Shown here piece after piece: positions 17,855-27,013 of a stretch of DNA of 37,479 nt. A model generated the notes under the pieces. The model worked only from the letters and a program-made list of their open reading frames with translations, made no database searches and had not been told where the DNA came from. The position numbers were made by a program, and so were the translations under genes. The stretch spans positions 1-37,479 of the forward strand of contig JALWLL010000093.1 in the NCBI GenBank assembly GCA_026996295.1. Reading direction: 5' to 3'. This DNA is from Sulfurimonas sp. (lineage in GTDB: Bacteria; Campylobacterota; Campylobacteria; Campylobacterales; Sulfurimonadaceae). Every line of letters starts with the position of its first letter. The stretch's first letter is position 1.

Positions 17855-19168
17855 ATGAAAATTCATTTTATCGGTATCGGTGGTATAGGGATCTCAGGAC
17901 TTGCACAGTATATGCACTTTAAAGGGCATGAGGTAAGCGGCTCAGACATAGCAGAGACTATCATCACTAAAAAACTTGAAAAACTCGGCATAAGTGTACA
18001 GATTCCCCATACTCAAGATGCCATTACTGATCAGGATCTTGTAGTACACTCAGCCATTATCAGTCCTGAGAACCCCGAAGTTCTTGCTGCAAAAGCCAAG
18101 GGTATCAAGGTGCTGGCGCGTCGCGAAGCACTCCCATATATCCTTGAAAACTCAAAAGTGTACTCTGTTGCAGGTGCACACGGCAAAAGCACAACGACAG
18201 CTATTCTTGCTTCTATCATGAGCGGTTCGGCGATCATCGGAGCAGAGTCTAAAGCTTTTAGCTCCAATGTACGCTACGATGACACAACAGATGTTATGCT
18301 TTTTGAGGCAGATGAGAGCGATGGAAGTTTTATAAACTCCAACCCTTATTGTGCCTTGGTGGTCAATGCAGAGCCTGAGCATATGGAGTATTATGACTAT
18401 AATTATGAAAGATTTTATCACTCCTATACCACTTTCATCACCTCCGCCACTTTGCGTGTTTTAAATGCAGAAGACCCGTTTTTACGTACACTCAAAGATA
18501 AGATAGATGCACATTGGCTCTACCCCAACAAAGATATAAACAATATAGAGTATATTCTTATAAACGATGAACCACACACACGCTTTTCATTGAAAGATCT
18601 CGGAGTTTTTGAGGTTTGGGGCTTTGGAAGACATATCGCCATAGATGCATCTTTGGCAATTTTAGCAGCAAAAGAGTCTATGGATATTGAGAGTATTCGT
18701 AAAAACCTTCTTAGTTTCAAAGGGATCAAAAAACGTTTTGATATTGTCGGCTCAGAAGCAAACCGTGTTATCATTGATGACTATGCTCATCATCCCACCG
18801 AGATCAGAGCAACCTTTGAGTCTCTCAAAGAGTATGCACATCTCAAAGGCTTTGACAAGATCACGGCCATCTGGCAACCACACAAGTACTCACGCACCAT
18901 TGACAACCTTGAAGAGTTCACCAAATGTTTTGAGGGTGTCCAAGAGTTGATAATCCTTCCTGTATGGTCGGCGGGTGAGGCATCTCGTGATATTGACTTC
19001 CAAGAGAGTTTTAAAAACTATAACTTGACCATGGCAGACAATATCACAAGAGCAAATAACTCCATAACGGTTATGAAAGACCATGAAAAACTCAAAACAC
19101 TGGACAAAGGTCTTATCATAGGCTTTGGAGCCGGTGATATCACATACCAAATAAGAGGTACCGCTTAA
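17855..19168 (+). CDS. murC: UDP-N-acetylmuramate--L-alanine ligase
   Basis: MurC adds L-alanine to UDP-N-acetylmuramic acid with ATP, the first step of the peptidoglycan peptide stem, in the cytoplasm. The 437 residues begin with the UDP-binding Rossmann motif HFIGIGGIGISGLAQY. They contain the ATPase loop VAGAHGKSTTTAIL near residue 107, FEADESDGSF with the conserved Glu, ALVVNAEPEHMEYY, and the C-terminal domain start DDYAHHPTEIRATFESLK with IWQPHKYSRT. The length is normal. It starts three bases after the unknown helical gene and its TAA shares one base with the ATG of the next gene. Confidence 0.97.
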   Translation: MKIHFIGIGGIGISGLAQYMHFKGHEVSGSDIAETIITKKLEKLGISVQIPHTQDAITDQDLVVHSAIISPENPEVLAAKAKGIKVLARREALPYILENSKVYSVAGAHGKSTTTAILASIMSGSAIIGAESKAFSSNVRYDDTTDVMLFEADESDGSFINSNPYCALVVNAEPEHMEYYDYNYERFYHSYTTFITSATLRVLNAEDPFLRTLKDKIDAHWLYPNKDINNIEYILINDEPHTRFSLKDLGVFEVWGFGRHIAIDASLAILAAKESMDIESIRKNLLSFKGIKKRFDIVGSEANRVIIDDYAHHPTEIRATFESLKEYAHLKGFDKITAIWQPHKYSRTIDNLEEFTKCFEGVQELIILPVWSAGEASRDIDFQESFKNYNLTMADNITRANNSITVMKDHEKLKTLDKGLIIGFGAGDITYQIRGTA

Positions 19169-19497
19169 TGGCATATATACTCGGCATCATCATTGTCATA
19201 CTGTTCTTTTTGGCACTACACTACTTTACAGAGCTCACCACTTCTCAAAAAGCAATAACTACAGGGATTACCCTGAGTATCATCTTTGGAGCAATCGCTT
19301 ATAACAGTTACACAAATGCTCAGCAGGAAAAGATGCTCAATGTTGTGATAAAATACAATCAGGATAAAACCGTTAAGTGTAACAACCTTGATATCAATAA
19401 ATCAAACTTTACTCTGAGTATAGGCACCTACACCTTTATAGGTAAAGAAGGCACCCCTTATTACTCTCAAATGATCAGTGCGAGTGAATGCGAATAG
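19168..19497 (+). CDS. Small membrane protein between murC and mutS2
   Basis: A 109-residue protein with two N-terminal membrane helices (about residues 3-20 and 31-48). A soluble C-terminal part follows with two Cys (VKCNNLD near 70 and SECE at the very end) and a short beta-rich region (FTLSIGTYTFIGKEG). With two helices the C-terminal domain would lie on the same side as the N terminus; the side cannot be decided. The family is not recognised, but a small unknown membrane ORF at this position between murC and mutS2 is, from memory, also present in Helicobacter (HP0622) and Campylobacter (Cj1053c). It overlaps murC by one base and mutS2 by ten bases. Confidence 0.8.
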   Translation: MAYILGIIIVILFFLALHYFTELTTSQKAITTGITLSIIFGAIAYNSYTNAQQEKMLNVVIKYNQDKTVKCNNLDINKSNFTLSIGTYTFIGKEGTPYYSQMISASECE

Positions 19498-21707
19498 ATC
19501 CTAAAACAAAGCTGGAGTTGCTCATCGAGCAACTTGATCTTAACGAACATATAGAGCATTTTAAAAACTTCTTTTCAAGACACAGCAGCCTCTACATAGA
19601 GGGTGATCAGGAACTTCATTTTAAGTATATCAAAGCACTTGATGCCATAGAGTTTAAAGCGCCTCCAAAAATAGCTGACTTCTCAACTATCAAGGCACAT
19701 CTTAAAAAGCATGGTGTTTTAAACTTTGAGCAGATCTTTGAGATCATTAAGGTTGTGCGTTATTTTCGCTACCTCAAAAACCGTGAGATCGATGGGCTCA
19801 TTGGTGCGTGGATGTCCAAGTTCGTCATAGATGAAAGATTTTTAGAGATTGAGAAGTACTTCTTAGAAGATGGACGTTTTAACGAAGAACTTGATGAAAC
19901 GCTCTATGGACTAGGCACAAGAATAAAAGAGCACAAAAACAACATGAGCGGCTCTCTTAAAAGGCTGATGTCAAGTTCAAAACTAGCAGGCTATCTCATA
20001 GATACACAGGTACACTTTATTAATGATGAAGAGTGTCTTTTAGTGCGTGGTGGATTTAACCATGTACTCAAAGGTGCCGTGGTTGCAAGAAGCAGCGGTG
20101 GTTTCTTTTATGTTTCTCCCGATTCAATTTTAAAAACAAAAGAGAAGATCCGCTATATTGAGCAAGAGAGGGAGTCTATCTTTTACTCCTATGCAAAGGA
20201 GTTCTCCGTAAAGCTTTCAGAAGTGCAGCCTTTTATCGCTTTTATTGACAAAGAGTTTACAAAATTTGACAACTATCAGTCGAGAGTTCTGTTTGCAAGA
20301 GCCAAAAATCTTCAACTCATCAAATCAAAAAAAGACTCCAAAATAGTTTTACACAACTTTATCCACCCGGCTCTACACAAAGCAAAGCCGATCAATGTTG
20401 ATTTTTCAAAAAACATACTCATGGTAACAGGTGTCAATGCCGGCGGTAAAACCATGCTTCTCAAATCTATTTTGGCATCAGCCTTTATGGCAAAATATAT
20501 CATCCCTATGAAACTTGATGAACATAAGTCCCATATAGGTTCTTTTAAAAATGTGCTTGCGATCATAGACGATCCTCAAAATGTCAAAAACGATATTTCC
20601 ACTTTTGCAGGACGTATGCAGGAGTTTAGTAAAATATTTGAGTACAAATCTGCCCTTATCGGTATTGATGAGATAGAACTGGGAACCGACTCTGATGAAG
20701 CGGCGGCTCTTTTTAAGGTGATCCTTGATGATCTTATCAAAAGGGGTCAAAAAGTTGTTGTCACCACCCACCATAAACGTCTTGCTGCCCTTATGGCAGA
20801 CAGAGACGATGTCGAACTTATGGCGGCGATCTATGATGAAGAAAACCAAAAACCCACCTATGAGTTTATACACGGCATCATTGGAAAAAGTTATGCATTT
20901 GAGACTGCAAGCAGATACGGCATAGCCAACAACATCGTGCAGGAGGCTAAAAAAGTCTATGGTGACAACTCTGAGCGTTTGAACCTGCTCATAGAAAGAG
21001 GTTCGCAACTAGAGCGTGAACTCAAACAAAAACATAAAAAAGTTGATGAAAAACTTGAAGAGCTCCGATTGAGAGAGCGCAACCTGCTAGAGCAAAAAGA
21101 GCAACTCTACAAAGAGCTTCAAGAGCAAAAATATGCACTTAAGCGAAGCTATGAAGTTGCCATAAATGAAGCTAAAGAAGCAGCGCGTGCAGGTGACAGT
21201 TCATCAATCCACAGAGCGATGAACAAAGCGAATAAAAAACTTCCAAAAGAGAGTAAAAAAGAGTTAACAAACACTACTGAGTTTGAAGTAGGCAACACAG
21301 TAAAGTACCACTCTAAAACAGGGACTATCATCTCCATGAAAGACAAAAAAGAGGCGATGATAGAAGTAGAAGGTATGCGACTTCGCGTAAAAACAAAACA
21401 CCTAAAACACACTCAGGAAATTAAGAAAAAACCAACGACCAATCTCAAACTCAATGTTGAAAAACGAGCAGGACTCAAATGTGATCTTCATGGTATGCGA
21501 GCAGATGAAGCCATAGAGGTTCTTGATAAGTTCATCTCTGATGCACTTATAGCCGGATGGGATGAGATCATTATCTATCACGGTATAGGAACAGGTAAGC
21601 TCTCCTATGCGGTTAAAAACTTCCTAAAAGCACACCCGCGAGTCAAAAAATTTGAAGATGCTCCACCTCATCTTGGTGGATACGGAGCAAAAATCGTTAC
21701 TTTGTAA
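19488..21707 (+). CDS. mutS2: MutS2 family ATPase/endonuclease
   Basis: MutS2 proteins lack the mismatch-recognition domain of MutS. In Helicobacter they suppress recombination and take part in oxidative-damage repair. The 739 residues have a core/clamp region, the Walker A motif TGVNAGGKTMLLKS near residue 314, and a Walker B region with LIGIDEIELGTDSDEAAAL, where the usual DE-x-G-x-GTDP reads DEIELGTDSDE. TTHHKRLAALM and a long charged coiled coil (about 495-560) follow, then a KOW-like segment (VGNTVKYHSKTGTI). The C-terminal Smr nuclease domain has DLHGMRADEAIEVLDKF and YHGIGTGKL. The gene overlaps the small membrane gene and ends one base from the convergent FIST kinase gene. Confidence 0.95.
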   Translation: MRIDPKTKLELLIEQLDLNEHIEHFKNFFSRHSSLYIEGDQELHFKYIKALDAIEFKAPPKIADFSTIKAHLKKHGVLNFEQIFEIIKVVRYFRYLKNREIDGLIGAWMSKFVIDERFLEIEKYFLEDGRFNEELDETLYGLGTRIKEHKNNMSGSLKRLMSSSKLAGYLIDTQVHFINDEECLLVRGGFNHVLKGAVVARSSGGFFYVSPDSILKTKEKIRYIEQERESIFYSYAKEFSVKLSEVQPFIAFIDKEFTKFDNYQSRVLFARAKNLQLIKSKKDSKIVLHNFIHPALHKAKPINVDFSKNILMVTGVNAGGKTMLLKSILASAFMAKYIIPMKLDEHKSHIGSFKNVLAIIDDPQNVKNDISTFAGRMQEFSKIFEYKSALIGIDEIELGTDSDEAAALFKVILDDLIKRGQKVVVTTHHKRLAALMADRDDVELMAAIYDEENQKPTYEFIHGIIGKSYAFETASRYGIANNIVQEAKKVYGDNSERLNLLIERGSQLERELKQKHKKVDEKLEELRLRERNLLEQKEQLYKELQEQKYALKRSYEVAINEAKEAARAGDSSSIHRAMNKANKKLPKESKKELTNTTEFEVGNTVKYHSKTGTIISMKDKKEAMIEVEGMRLRVKTKHLKHTQEIKKKPTTNLKLNVEKRAGLKCDLHGMRADEAIEVLDKFISDALIAGWDEIIIYHGIGTGKLSYAVKNFLKAHPRVKKFEDAPPHLGGYGAKIVTL

Positions 21708-21708
21708 A

Positions 21709-24129
21709 CTACTCTTTGAGTAAAAAAGAGTGCAGTACTCCTATAAATGCCTCATGATCGATCGGTTTGGAGACAAACTCATCCATCCCCGCATTTAAAA
21801 ACTTCTCTCGATCAGTTACGAGAGCATTCGCCGTCAATGCTATGATAGGTGTATGTTCAAGCCCTTTTTCTTTCTCATAATTTAAAATAAGTTTTGTTGC
21901 CTCTATACCATTCATCTTAGGCATATTCTCATCCATCAGCACAAGATCATAACTATGGTTTTTAAATTTTTCCACAGCTTCCAGACCATCTTTTGCCAGA
22001 TCTACTGTTATACCTATGTCACCTAAAAGGATATTCATAAGCATCTGATTTGTTTTATTGTCCTCTACAAGCAACACGACTCCCTCGAGTTGTTTGGTAA
22101 TATCTATCTGTTTAGTATGTTTTTGAGACTCTGCAGCTTCTGAGACTTCAGCTGAAGGTATGGTGAAACTAAACTCACTCCCCTCACCCACAACACTTTG
22201 AACATTGATGGTGCCATTCATCGATTTGATAAGTGCAGATGAGATAGAGAGCCCAAGACCCGTACCGCCGAACCTTCTTGTTGTGCTGGTATCTTCTTGT
22301 GAGAAAGAGTCAAATATTCTCTCAAGATTTTTCTCATCGATCCCTATGCCCGTATCTTTAACACTAAACAAAAGCTCTTGGGTTTTATCATCAAAACCTA
22401 CAGAGATGATCACCTTTCCACCTTTTGGAGTAAACTTGAGAGCATTACTTACAAAGTTTGTAGCAACCTGCTTTATCCTTACTTTATCACCTATGAAAAA
22501 CTTTGGCAGTGATGCATCCATACGGATAAGTAGCTCTATTCCATCCTCTTTTGCTTTTTCATAAAAAAGTTGCACCACCTCTTTAAAAGGTTTTTTTGTC
22601 GAAAATTTTCTTTTTTCTAAAAGCATCTTTCCGCTCTCGATTTTAGAAAAATCCAAAATATCATTGATAACCGTCAGAAGTGTATCTCCGGAATTTTTAA
22701 TAATCTCAAGATAGTTCTTTTTCTCTTTACTCTCTTCTGCTGCACTTAAGATATCGACAAAGCCTAAAATAGCATTGAGCGGTGTTCTGATCTCATGAGA
22801 CATATTTGCCAAAAAGTCGGACTTAACTTTGGAAGCATATTCAAGTTCAAGAATCTTATCTTGCAATTCCTGCGTCTTTATTTCTACGAGTCTTTCGAGG
22901 TTGTCATTGGTTTCTTGAAGTTCCGAAGAGGTTTCTTGAATCAAATGAGAGAGCACTTTATAAGTAGCACCTGCTTCTTCAATATCTTTATGATAAAAGT
23001 TATAATCATGCTCTTCATGAGTGATCTCATCATGTTCACTCAAAGCAATAACAGTCATCGTTTGATTGAGAAGTTCGCTTTTTGTACCTTTAAAAAACTC
23101 TCCATAGGTAAAAAATCCACTTGTGGGTGCCATACTTGCAAGTGGATATATCTCTGCAGTGATAGCATCTTTTAAAAATCTGCGACGCGCCATGCATGAA
23201 TAGATAAATATAGACTCCACCGCAGAATTCTTAAATACTTCTCTTGTCATAACAGATTCTTGCAAGATCATATTTGAATTTCCATATCCAAAATGTACTT
23301 TGTCACCAACTTCAAGATTTCCGGCAAAAATCAAAGAACCGTCATCCTCTTTTCCAACAATAGCGCGAGCAATCTTTACATCATTTCTTGTAATGATAAG
23401 AGGAAACTCAATGCCCGTTGCCGGAAGATACTCCGCAACATCTTTGCCTAAATAGCGCGCATAGACATCGACTGCTCTTTTGTCATCTATCTCATAAACA
23501 CGGTTATCTTTTGCCTTTGTAATAGTAAGTGCTTTACCTATCTCATGCCAAAAAAAGCTGTATGTTGTATTGACATGAAGCTTTTTAGTATTAATACTGA
23601 CACCCACAGCCCCAGAGCTTGTCATCCCTTGATTACAAAAAACATAAGTTGTCTTAAAATTTGCACCATCACCGGCCATACCGCCTGCGATCGGGATATC
23701 ACCGCTTACACTGCTAAATCCATCGAGAAAAAACTCACCATTCATCCCAAGGCCGTCTGAGAACAAAAAACATACTTTAGTATCTTGAGTTACAATTTTT
23801 TCGGCAAGTCGTGCACCACACAGATAGTCATCATGATCATTCTCTTGCATAGCAACCTTCAAAGATGCATTTTCAAACGCACTGAGGCTCACAACCACTT
23901 TATCTGTAGATATTTCACTTCCCAAGATATCACCGTCTGTCGTCGCCCCGATAATACAAGCCTGAGGAAGAACCTCTTGAATATCACTGAGAATACTCTC
24001 TAGTACATTTTTATTCAGTTGCGAACTAAATACTTGAACCAATAGGTTTTTTTCACAATGAAAAGAACTCACTTCTACAAATGTTTTAAACTTCTTCTTA
24101 TCACTAAAATAAATATTTTTTGTTCTCAT
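21709..24129 (-). CDS. FIST-domain hybrid sensor histidine kinase with receiver domain
   Basis: A soluble 806-residue sensor. Residues about 25-220 form a FIST N domain (GATTDGDILG, LFSDGLGMNGE, IAGGMAGDGANF) and about 225-365 a FIST C domain (YLGKDVAEYLP, SCMARRRFL, PTSGFFTYGEF). A coiled coil follows (385-430). The HisKA motif ANMSHEIRTPLNAILGF carries the phospho-His near 445. The ATPase domain has NALKFTPKGG, DTGIGID and GGTGLGL, and the receiver domain has DLVLMDENMPKMNG with Asp near 733. FIST domains bind small ligands, and the NosP subgroup binds haem and senses nitric oxide. There is no membrane helix. No output regulator is adjacent. It is transcribed toward mutS2 and divergently from the flavoprotein gene. 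Confidence 0.93.
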   Translation of the reverse strand: MRTKNIYFSDKKKFKTFVEVSSFHCEKNLLVQVFSSQLNKNVLESILSDIQEVLPQACIIGATTDGDILGSEISTDKVVVSLSAFENASLKVAMQENDHDDYLCGARLAEKIVTQDTKVCFLFSDGLGMNGEFFLDGFSSVSGDIPIAGGMAGDGANFKTTYVFCNQGMTSSGAVGVSINTKKLHVNTTYSFFWHEIGKALTITKAKDNRVYEIDDKRAVDVYARYLGKDVAEYLPATGIEFPLIITRNDVKIARAIVGKEDDGSLIFAGNLEVGDKVHFGYGNSNMILQESVMTREVFKNSAVESIFIYSCMARRRFLKDAITAEIYPLASMAPTSGFFTYGEFFKGTKSELLNQTMTVIALSEHDEITHEEHDYNFYHKDIEEAGATYKVLSHLIQETSSELQETNDNLERLVEIKTQELQDKILELEYASKVKSDFLANMSHEIRTPLNAILGFVDILSAAEESKEKKNYLEIIKNSGDTLLTVINDILDFSKIESGKMLLEKRKFSTKKPFKEVVQLFYEKAKEDGIELLIRMDASLPKFFIGDKVRIKQVATNFVSNALKFTPKGGKVIISVGFDDKTQELLFSVKDTGIGIDEKNLERIFDSFSQEDTSTTRRFGGTGLGLSISSALIKSMNGTINVQSVVGEGSEFSFTIPSAEVSEAAESQKHTKQIDITKQLEGVVLLVEDNKTNQMLMNILLGDIGITVDLAKDGLEAVEKFKNHSYDLVLMDENMPKMNGIEATKLILNYEKEKGLEHTPIIALTANALVTDREKFLNAGMDEFVSKPIDHEAFIGVLHSFLLKE

Positions 24130-24158
24130 GTAACCTGACTTTAGTATTAATAATAATT

Positions 24159-24167
24159 ATTATAACA
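24159..24167 (-). promoter_or_regulatory. Predicted extended -10 promoter for the FIST kinase
   Basis: TGTTATAAT on the minus strand is a perfect extended -10, 29 bases upstream of the ATG, giving a leader of about 22 bases with AGGTTAC as a weak ribosome site. Confidence 0.6.
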
Positions 24168-24193
24168 TAATTCTTTTACCTCGCTAAAACCTC

Positions 24194-24208
24194 TTTTTTG
24201 ATACACTT
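24194..24208 (+). repeat. First copy of a 15-bp promoter-region repeat
   Basis: TTTTTTGATACACTT, identical to 25445-25459. If TACACT (24202-24207) is a -10 box, transcription would start at about the ATG at 24215 and the flavoprotein mRNA would be leaderless; no ribosome site is seen before that ATG. Confidence 0.4.
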
Positions 24209-24214
24209 GCATTT

Positions 24215-25441
24215 ATGAAAAAAGTAGCTATTATTGGTGCCGGCGCATCAGGACTTATGTGTGCGATTGTTTGTGCAAAACATTCGCTTCGTGTGGATCT
24301 GTTTGAACAGAATGAAAAGTGTGCAAAAAAAATTTTGGTCTCAGGAAACGGTCGATGCAATATCACCAATACACACAGTGGTGTCCATGATTTTTTCTCA
24401 GACAACCCCTCCTTTGTAGAGTTTGCTTTAAAAAACTTTACATTTGAAGCATTTGAGAGATTTACTTCTGAAATAGGATTACTGCTAGATGTAAAAGAAG
24501 ACGGCAGAGTGTACCCTTTGAGCAATGAAGCAAAATCGGTGGCTCTCATACTCCAAGATTACGCTAAAAGTTTAGGTGTAGTGTTTCATACAGCCACCAA
24601 AATCTCCAGTGTGCAACACAACAACAAACGCTTCACACTCCATACGAATGAGAAAAGTTTTACAAACTACAGCCACCTTGTTGTCTCTACGGGATCGCAG
24701 GCAGCAAGTCATCTCGGCGGTAACGATGACGGACATATGTTTGCCAAATCTTTTGGGCACAACATCGTTGCAACCTACCCCTCTTTGGTACAACTGCATC
24801 TCAACTCCTCTATACATTCTAAAATTTCAGGTGCAAAAGTAGATGGAGAGATCACTCTGCTTCTCAACGCTAAAAAAGAGCTTTCATGTAAAGGGGATAT
24901 TCTTTTTACAAATTACGGTGTTTCAGGTTTTGCCGTTTTAGATATATCCCAAAGAGCAAGTGTCGCACTTATGAACTATGAGTGTGTTGATATTATCATC
25001 AACCTGCTTCCGAAATTCTCATCTCAAAAACTCTCATCACATTTGCAAAACCTTGCCAAAACCTTGCCAAAGCTCACCCTTTTAGATGCACTTGCGGGCT
25101 TAATTCCCATAAAAATAGCAACGGTGTTACTGCAAAGTATTAGCATAGCACCCCAAACCCAGCTCAAAGATATCCATACAAAAACAGCCAAAAAAATAGC
25201 AAACACACTGCAAAACTGGAAGTTCGAGGTTACAGACACACACGGTTTTAGACATGCGGAGGTAAGTGGTGGCGGTGTTGATACAACAGAGATAGACCCA
25301 AAAAGTATGCAGTCACTCAAACAGAAAAATCTCTACTTTTGTGGTGAAGTGCTCGATGTTGTAGGTCGCCGCGGGGGATTTAACTTTGCCTTTGCATGGG
25401 CGAGCGGATATACAGCTGCCAAAAGCATTGTAAACTCTTAA
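24215..25441 (+). CDS. HI0933/BaiN-family FAD-dependent oxidoreductase
   Basis: A flavoprotein of the HI0933-like family (TIGR00275), 408 residues. The N-terminal dinucleotide motif IIGAGASGLMCAI (5-17), the Glu at the end of the second strand (LFEQNEKCAKK), and the family signature VSGNGRCNITNT (48-59) are clear. So are TRNAxxE-like GVDTTEIDP and the C-terminal FCGEVLDVVGRRGGFNFAFAWASGY. Members have been linked to aminoacetone oxidation or bile-acid dehydrogenation, but the substrate here is unknown. The start at 24215 has no visible ribosome site, which is unusual in this window. It is divergent from the FIST kinase and ends 36 bases before lemA. Confidence 0.9.
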   Translation: MKKVAIIGAGASGLMCAIVCAKHSLRVDLFEQNEKCAKKILVSGNGRCNITNTHSGVHDFFSDNPSFVEFALKNFTFEAFERFTSEIGLLLDVKEDGRVYPLSNEAKSVALILQDYAKSLGVVFHTATKISSVQHNNKRFTLHTNEKSFTNYSHLVVSTGSQAASHLGGNDDGHMFAKSFGHNIVATYPSLVQLHLNSSIHSKISGAKVDGEITLLLNAKKELSCKGDILFTNYGVSGFAVLDISQRASVALMNYECVDIIINLLPKFSSQKLSSHLQNLAKTLPKLTLLDALAGLIPIKIATVLLQSISIAPQTQLKDIHTKTAKKIANTLQNWKFEVTDTHGFRHAEVSGGGVDTTEIDPKSMQSLKQKNLYFCGEVLDVVGRRGGFNFAFAWASGYTAAKSIVNS

Positions 25442-25444
25442 AGA

Positions 25445-25459
25445 TTTTTTGATACACTT
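25445..25459 (+). repeat. Second copy of the 15-bp promoter-region repeat
   Basis: TTTTTTGATACACTT, identical to 24194-24208. It starts three bases after the flavoprotein stop and lies 18 bases before the LemA start. A TACACT at 25453-25458 could be a -10 box with a short leader carrying AAGGG. Confidence 0.4.
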
Positions 25460-25477
25460 ACAAAAAAGGGTTTCACA

Positions 25478-26035
25478 ATGTCCACACCGTTAGTTATATT
25501 TATCATTATCGTTTTACTTCTTATTTTAATGTACAACTCACTAATCTCGAAAAAAAATCAGGTTGAAAATATTTTCGGAAGTGTTGATGCCATGCTCAAA
25601 AAACGTTATGATCTTATACCAAACCTTGTAGCAAGTGTCAACAAATATATGGAACATGAAAAATCACTTCTACAAGAGGTGACACAGCTTCGCGCACAGG
25701 CAAACAAACCCAACATAAGCGAACATGAGACCATAGCACTCGATGCTAAAATGAGCTCTGCACTTGGCTCTATCATGATAGCGGTGGAGAACTACCCTGA
25801 GCTCAAAGCAAATGAGAATATCATGCATCTTCAAGCTACACTCAACGAGATAGAAGAGCAGATCTCAGCGGCAAGAAGAGCCTACAATCAAGCTGTAACA
25901 GAGTACAACAACACCATAGAGATGATACCCACAAACTTTATGGCAAACGCCATGAAATACACCCGAAAAGAAGTGTTTGAGATCCCCCAAGCACAAAGAG
26001 AAAATATCAAGGTCAAAGAGCTTTTAAACGCTTAA
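25478..26035 (+). CDS. LemA family protein
   Basis: A 185-residue protein with one N-terminal membrane helix (residues 4-22) followed by a long helical domain on the outer face. LemA-family marks are the KKNQVENIFGSVDAMLKKRYDLIPNLV region (25-50), ENYPELKANENIMHLQ, and AARRAYNQAVTEYNNTIEMIP near 130-150. The biochemical role is unknown; the family occurs widely next to membrane proteins of the TPM/YgcG or DUF3137 types. Here the DUF3137 gene follows 15 bases later. AAGGG precedes the ATG. It heads a four-gene envelope cluster up to 28325. Confidence 0.93.
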   Translation: MSTPLVIFIIIVLLLILMYNSLISKKNQVENIFGSVDAMLKKRYDLIPNLVASVNKYMEHEKSLLQEVTQLRAQANKPNISEHETIALDAKMSSALGSIMIAVENYPELKANENIMHLQATLNEIEEQISAARRAYNQAVTEYNNTIEMIPTNFMANAMKYTRKEVFEIPQAQRENIKVKELLNA

Positions 26036-26050
26036 GAAGTTTACAGGACT

Positions 26051-27013
26051 ATGAAAAACATAAGTGAGCTCACAGATTTTTACTATAAAGTACTCTACCC
26101 TGATCTACAACACCTTGAACAGCAACGTAAAGCGTTGAAAAAAAAGATCACACAAGCGGCTCTTGGGCTTACTTTTGTTCTGCTGCTCATTATGGGTTTT
26201 TTACTCTCTTACAATATGCCTGTTGAAGTGTTTGTTTTTGTAGGTTTGGGCTACATCAGCATCGGTGGCTTCTTGTATAAGTATATGACAAAAGAGTACA
26301 CTTTTGATTTTAAACAAAAGATCATAGAACCGCTCATTCACGCCATAGATGAGCAGCTTTCATACTCTGCTCAAGCTTATGTGCCGCGTCATGTTTTTGA
26401 ACACTCAGATCTCTTTACTTCCAGAATAGACAGGTTTAGGGGGAACGATTATATACAAGGAAAAATAGATGGTATCCCCATAGAGTTCTCAGACCTTCAT
26501 GTGGAAAAAAAAGAGCGTACGCAAAAACGCCAAGAGTATTGGCATACTATTTTTAGAGGTCTCTTTATCGCTTCTGAATTCAACAAAAAGTTTCACGGCA
26601 AAACAGTAGTACTTCCAGACAGAGCACAAAATACCTTTGGTGATATGCTTGGACACTGGCTTCAGTCCAACAACCTCCACAGAGATGCCCTTGTGAAGAT
26701 GGACAGCCCAGAATTTGAAAAAGAGTTTGTGGTGTATTCTACCGATCAGATAGAAGCACGCTACATACTATCGCACTCCCTTATGCAAAGAATTTTAAAC
26801 TTTAAACACAAATCAAAACACCCGCTATATGTTTCTTTTATAGCAAATCGTATATACTTAGCAATATACTATGATAAAGATCTCTTTGAGCCGTCTGTTT
26901 TTCATTCACTTTTAGAGTATAAAATAGCGATGGAGTATATCCAAACACTCCATTTGGCCGTGGGAATCATAGAAGAGTTAAAACTCAATAAAAAACTTTG
27001 GAGTAAACAATGA
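26051..27013 (+). CDS. DUF3137 domain membrane protein
   Basis: A 320-residue protein with an N-terminal coiled region (YYKVLYPDLQHLEQQRKALKKK). Two close membrane helices follow (about 34-52 and 56-75), then a large soluble domain of the DUF3137 family with DMLGHWLQSN, DSPEFEKEFVVYSTDQIEARY and LSHSLMQRIL. The pairing of LemA with DUF3137 is common in bacteria, which suggests a shared membrane-associated process, but no function is established. The start has a modest AGGACT ribosome site. Its stop overlaps the YtfJ-like start by four bases. Confidence 0.85.
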   Translation: MKNISELTDFYYKVLYPDLQHLEQQRKALKKKITQAALGLTFVLLLIMGFLLSYNMPVEVFVFVGLGYISIGGFLYKYMTKEYTFDFKQKIIEPLIHAIDEQLSYSAQAYVPRHVFEHSDLFTSRIDRFRGNDYIQGKIDGIPIEFSDLHVEKKERTQKRQEYWHTIFRGLFIASEFNKKFHGKTVVLPDRAQNTFGDMLGHWLQSNNLHRDALVKMDSPEFEKEFVVYSTDQIEARYILSHSLMQRILNFKHKSKHPLYVSFIANRIYLAIYYDKDLFEPSVFHSLLEYKIAMEYIQTLHLAVGIIEELKLNKKLWSKQ

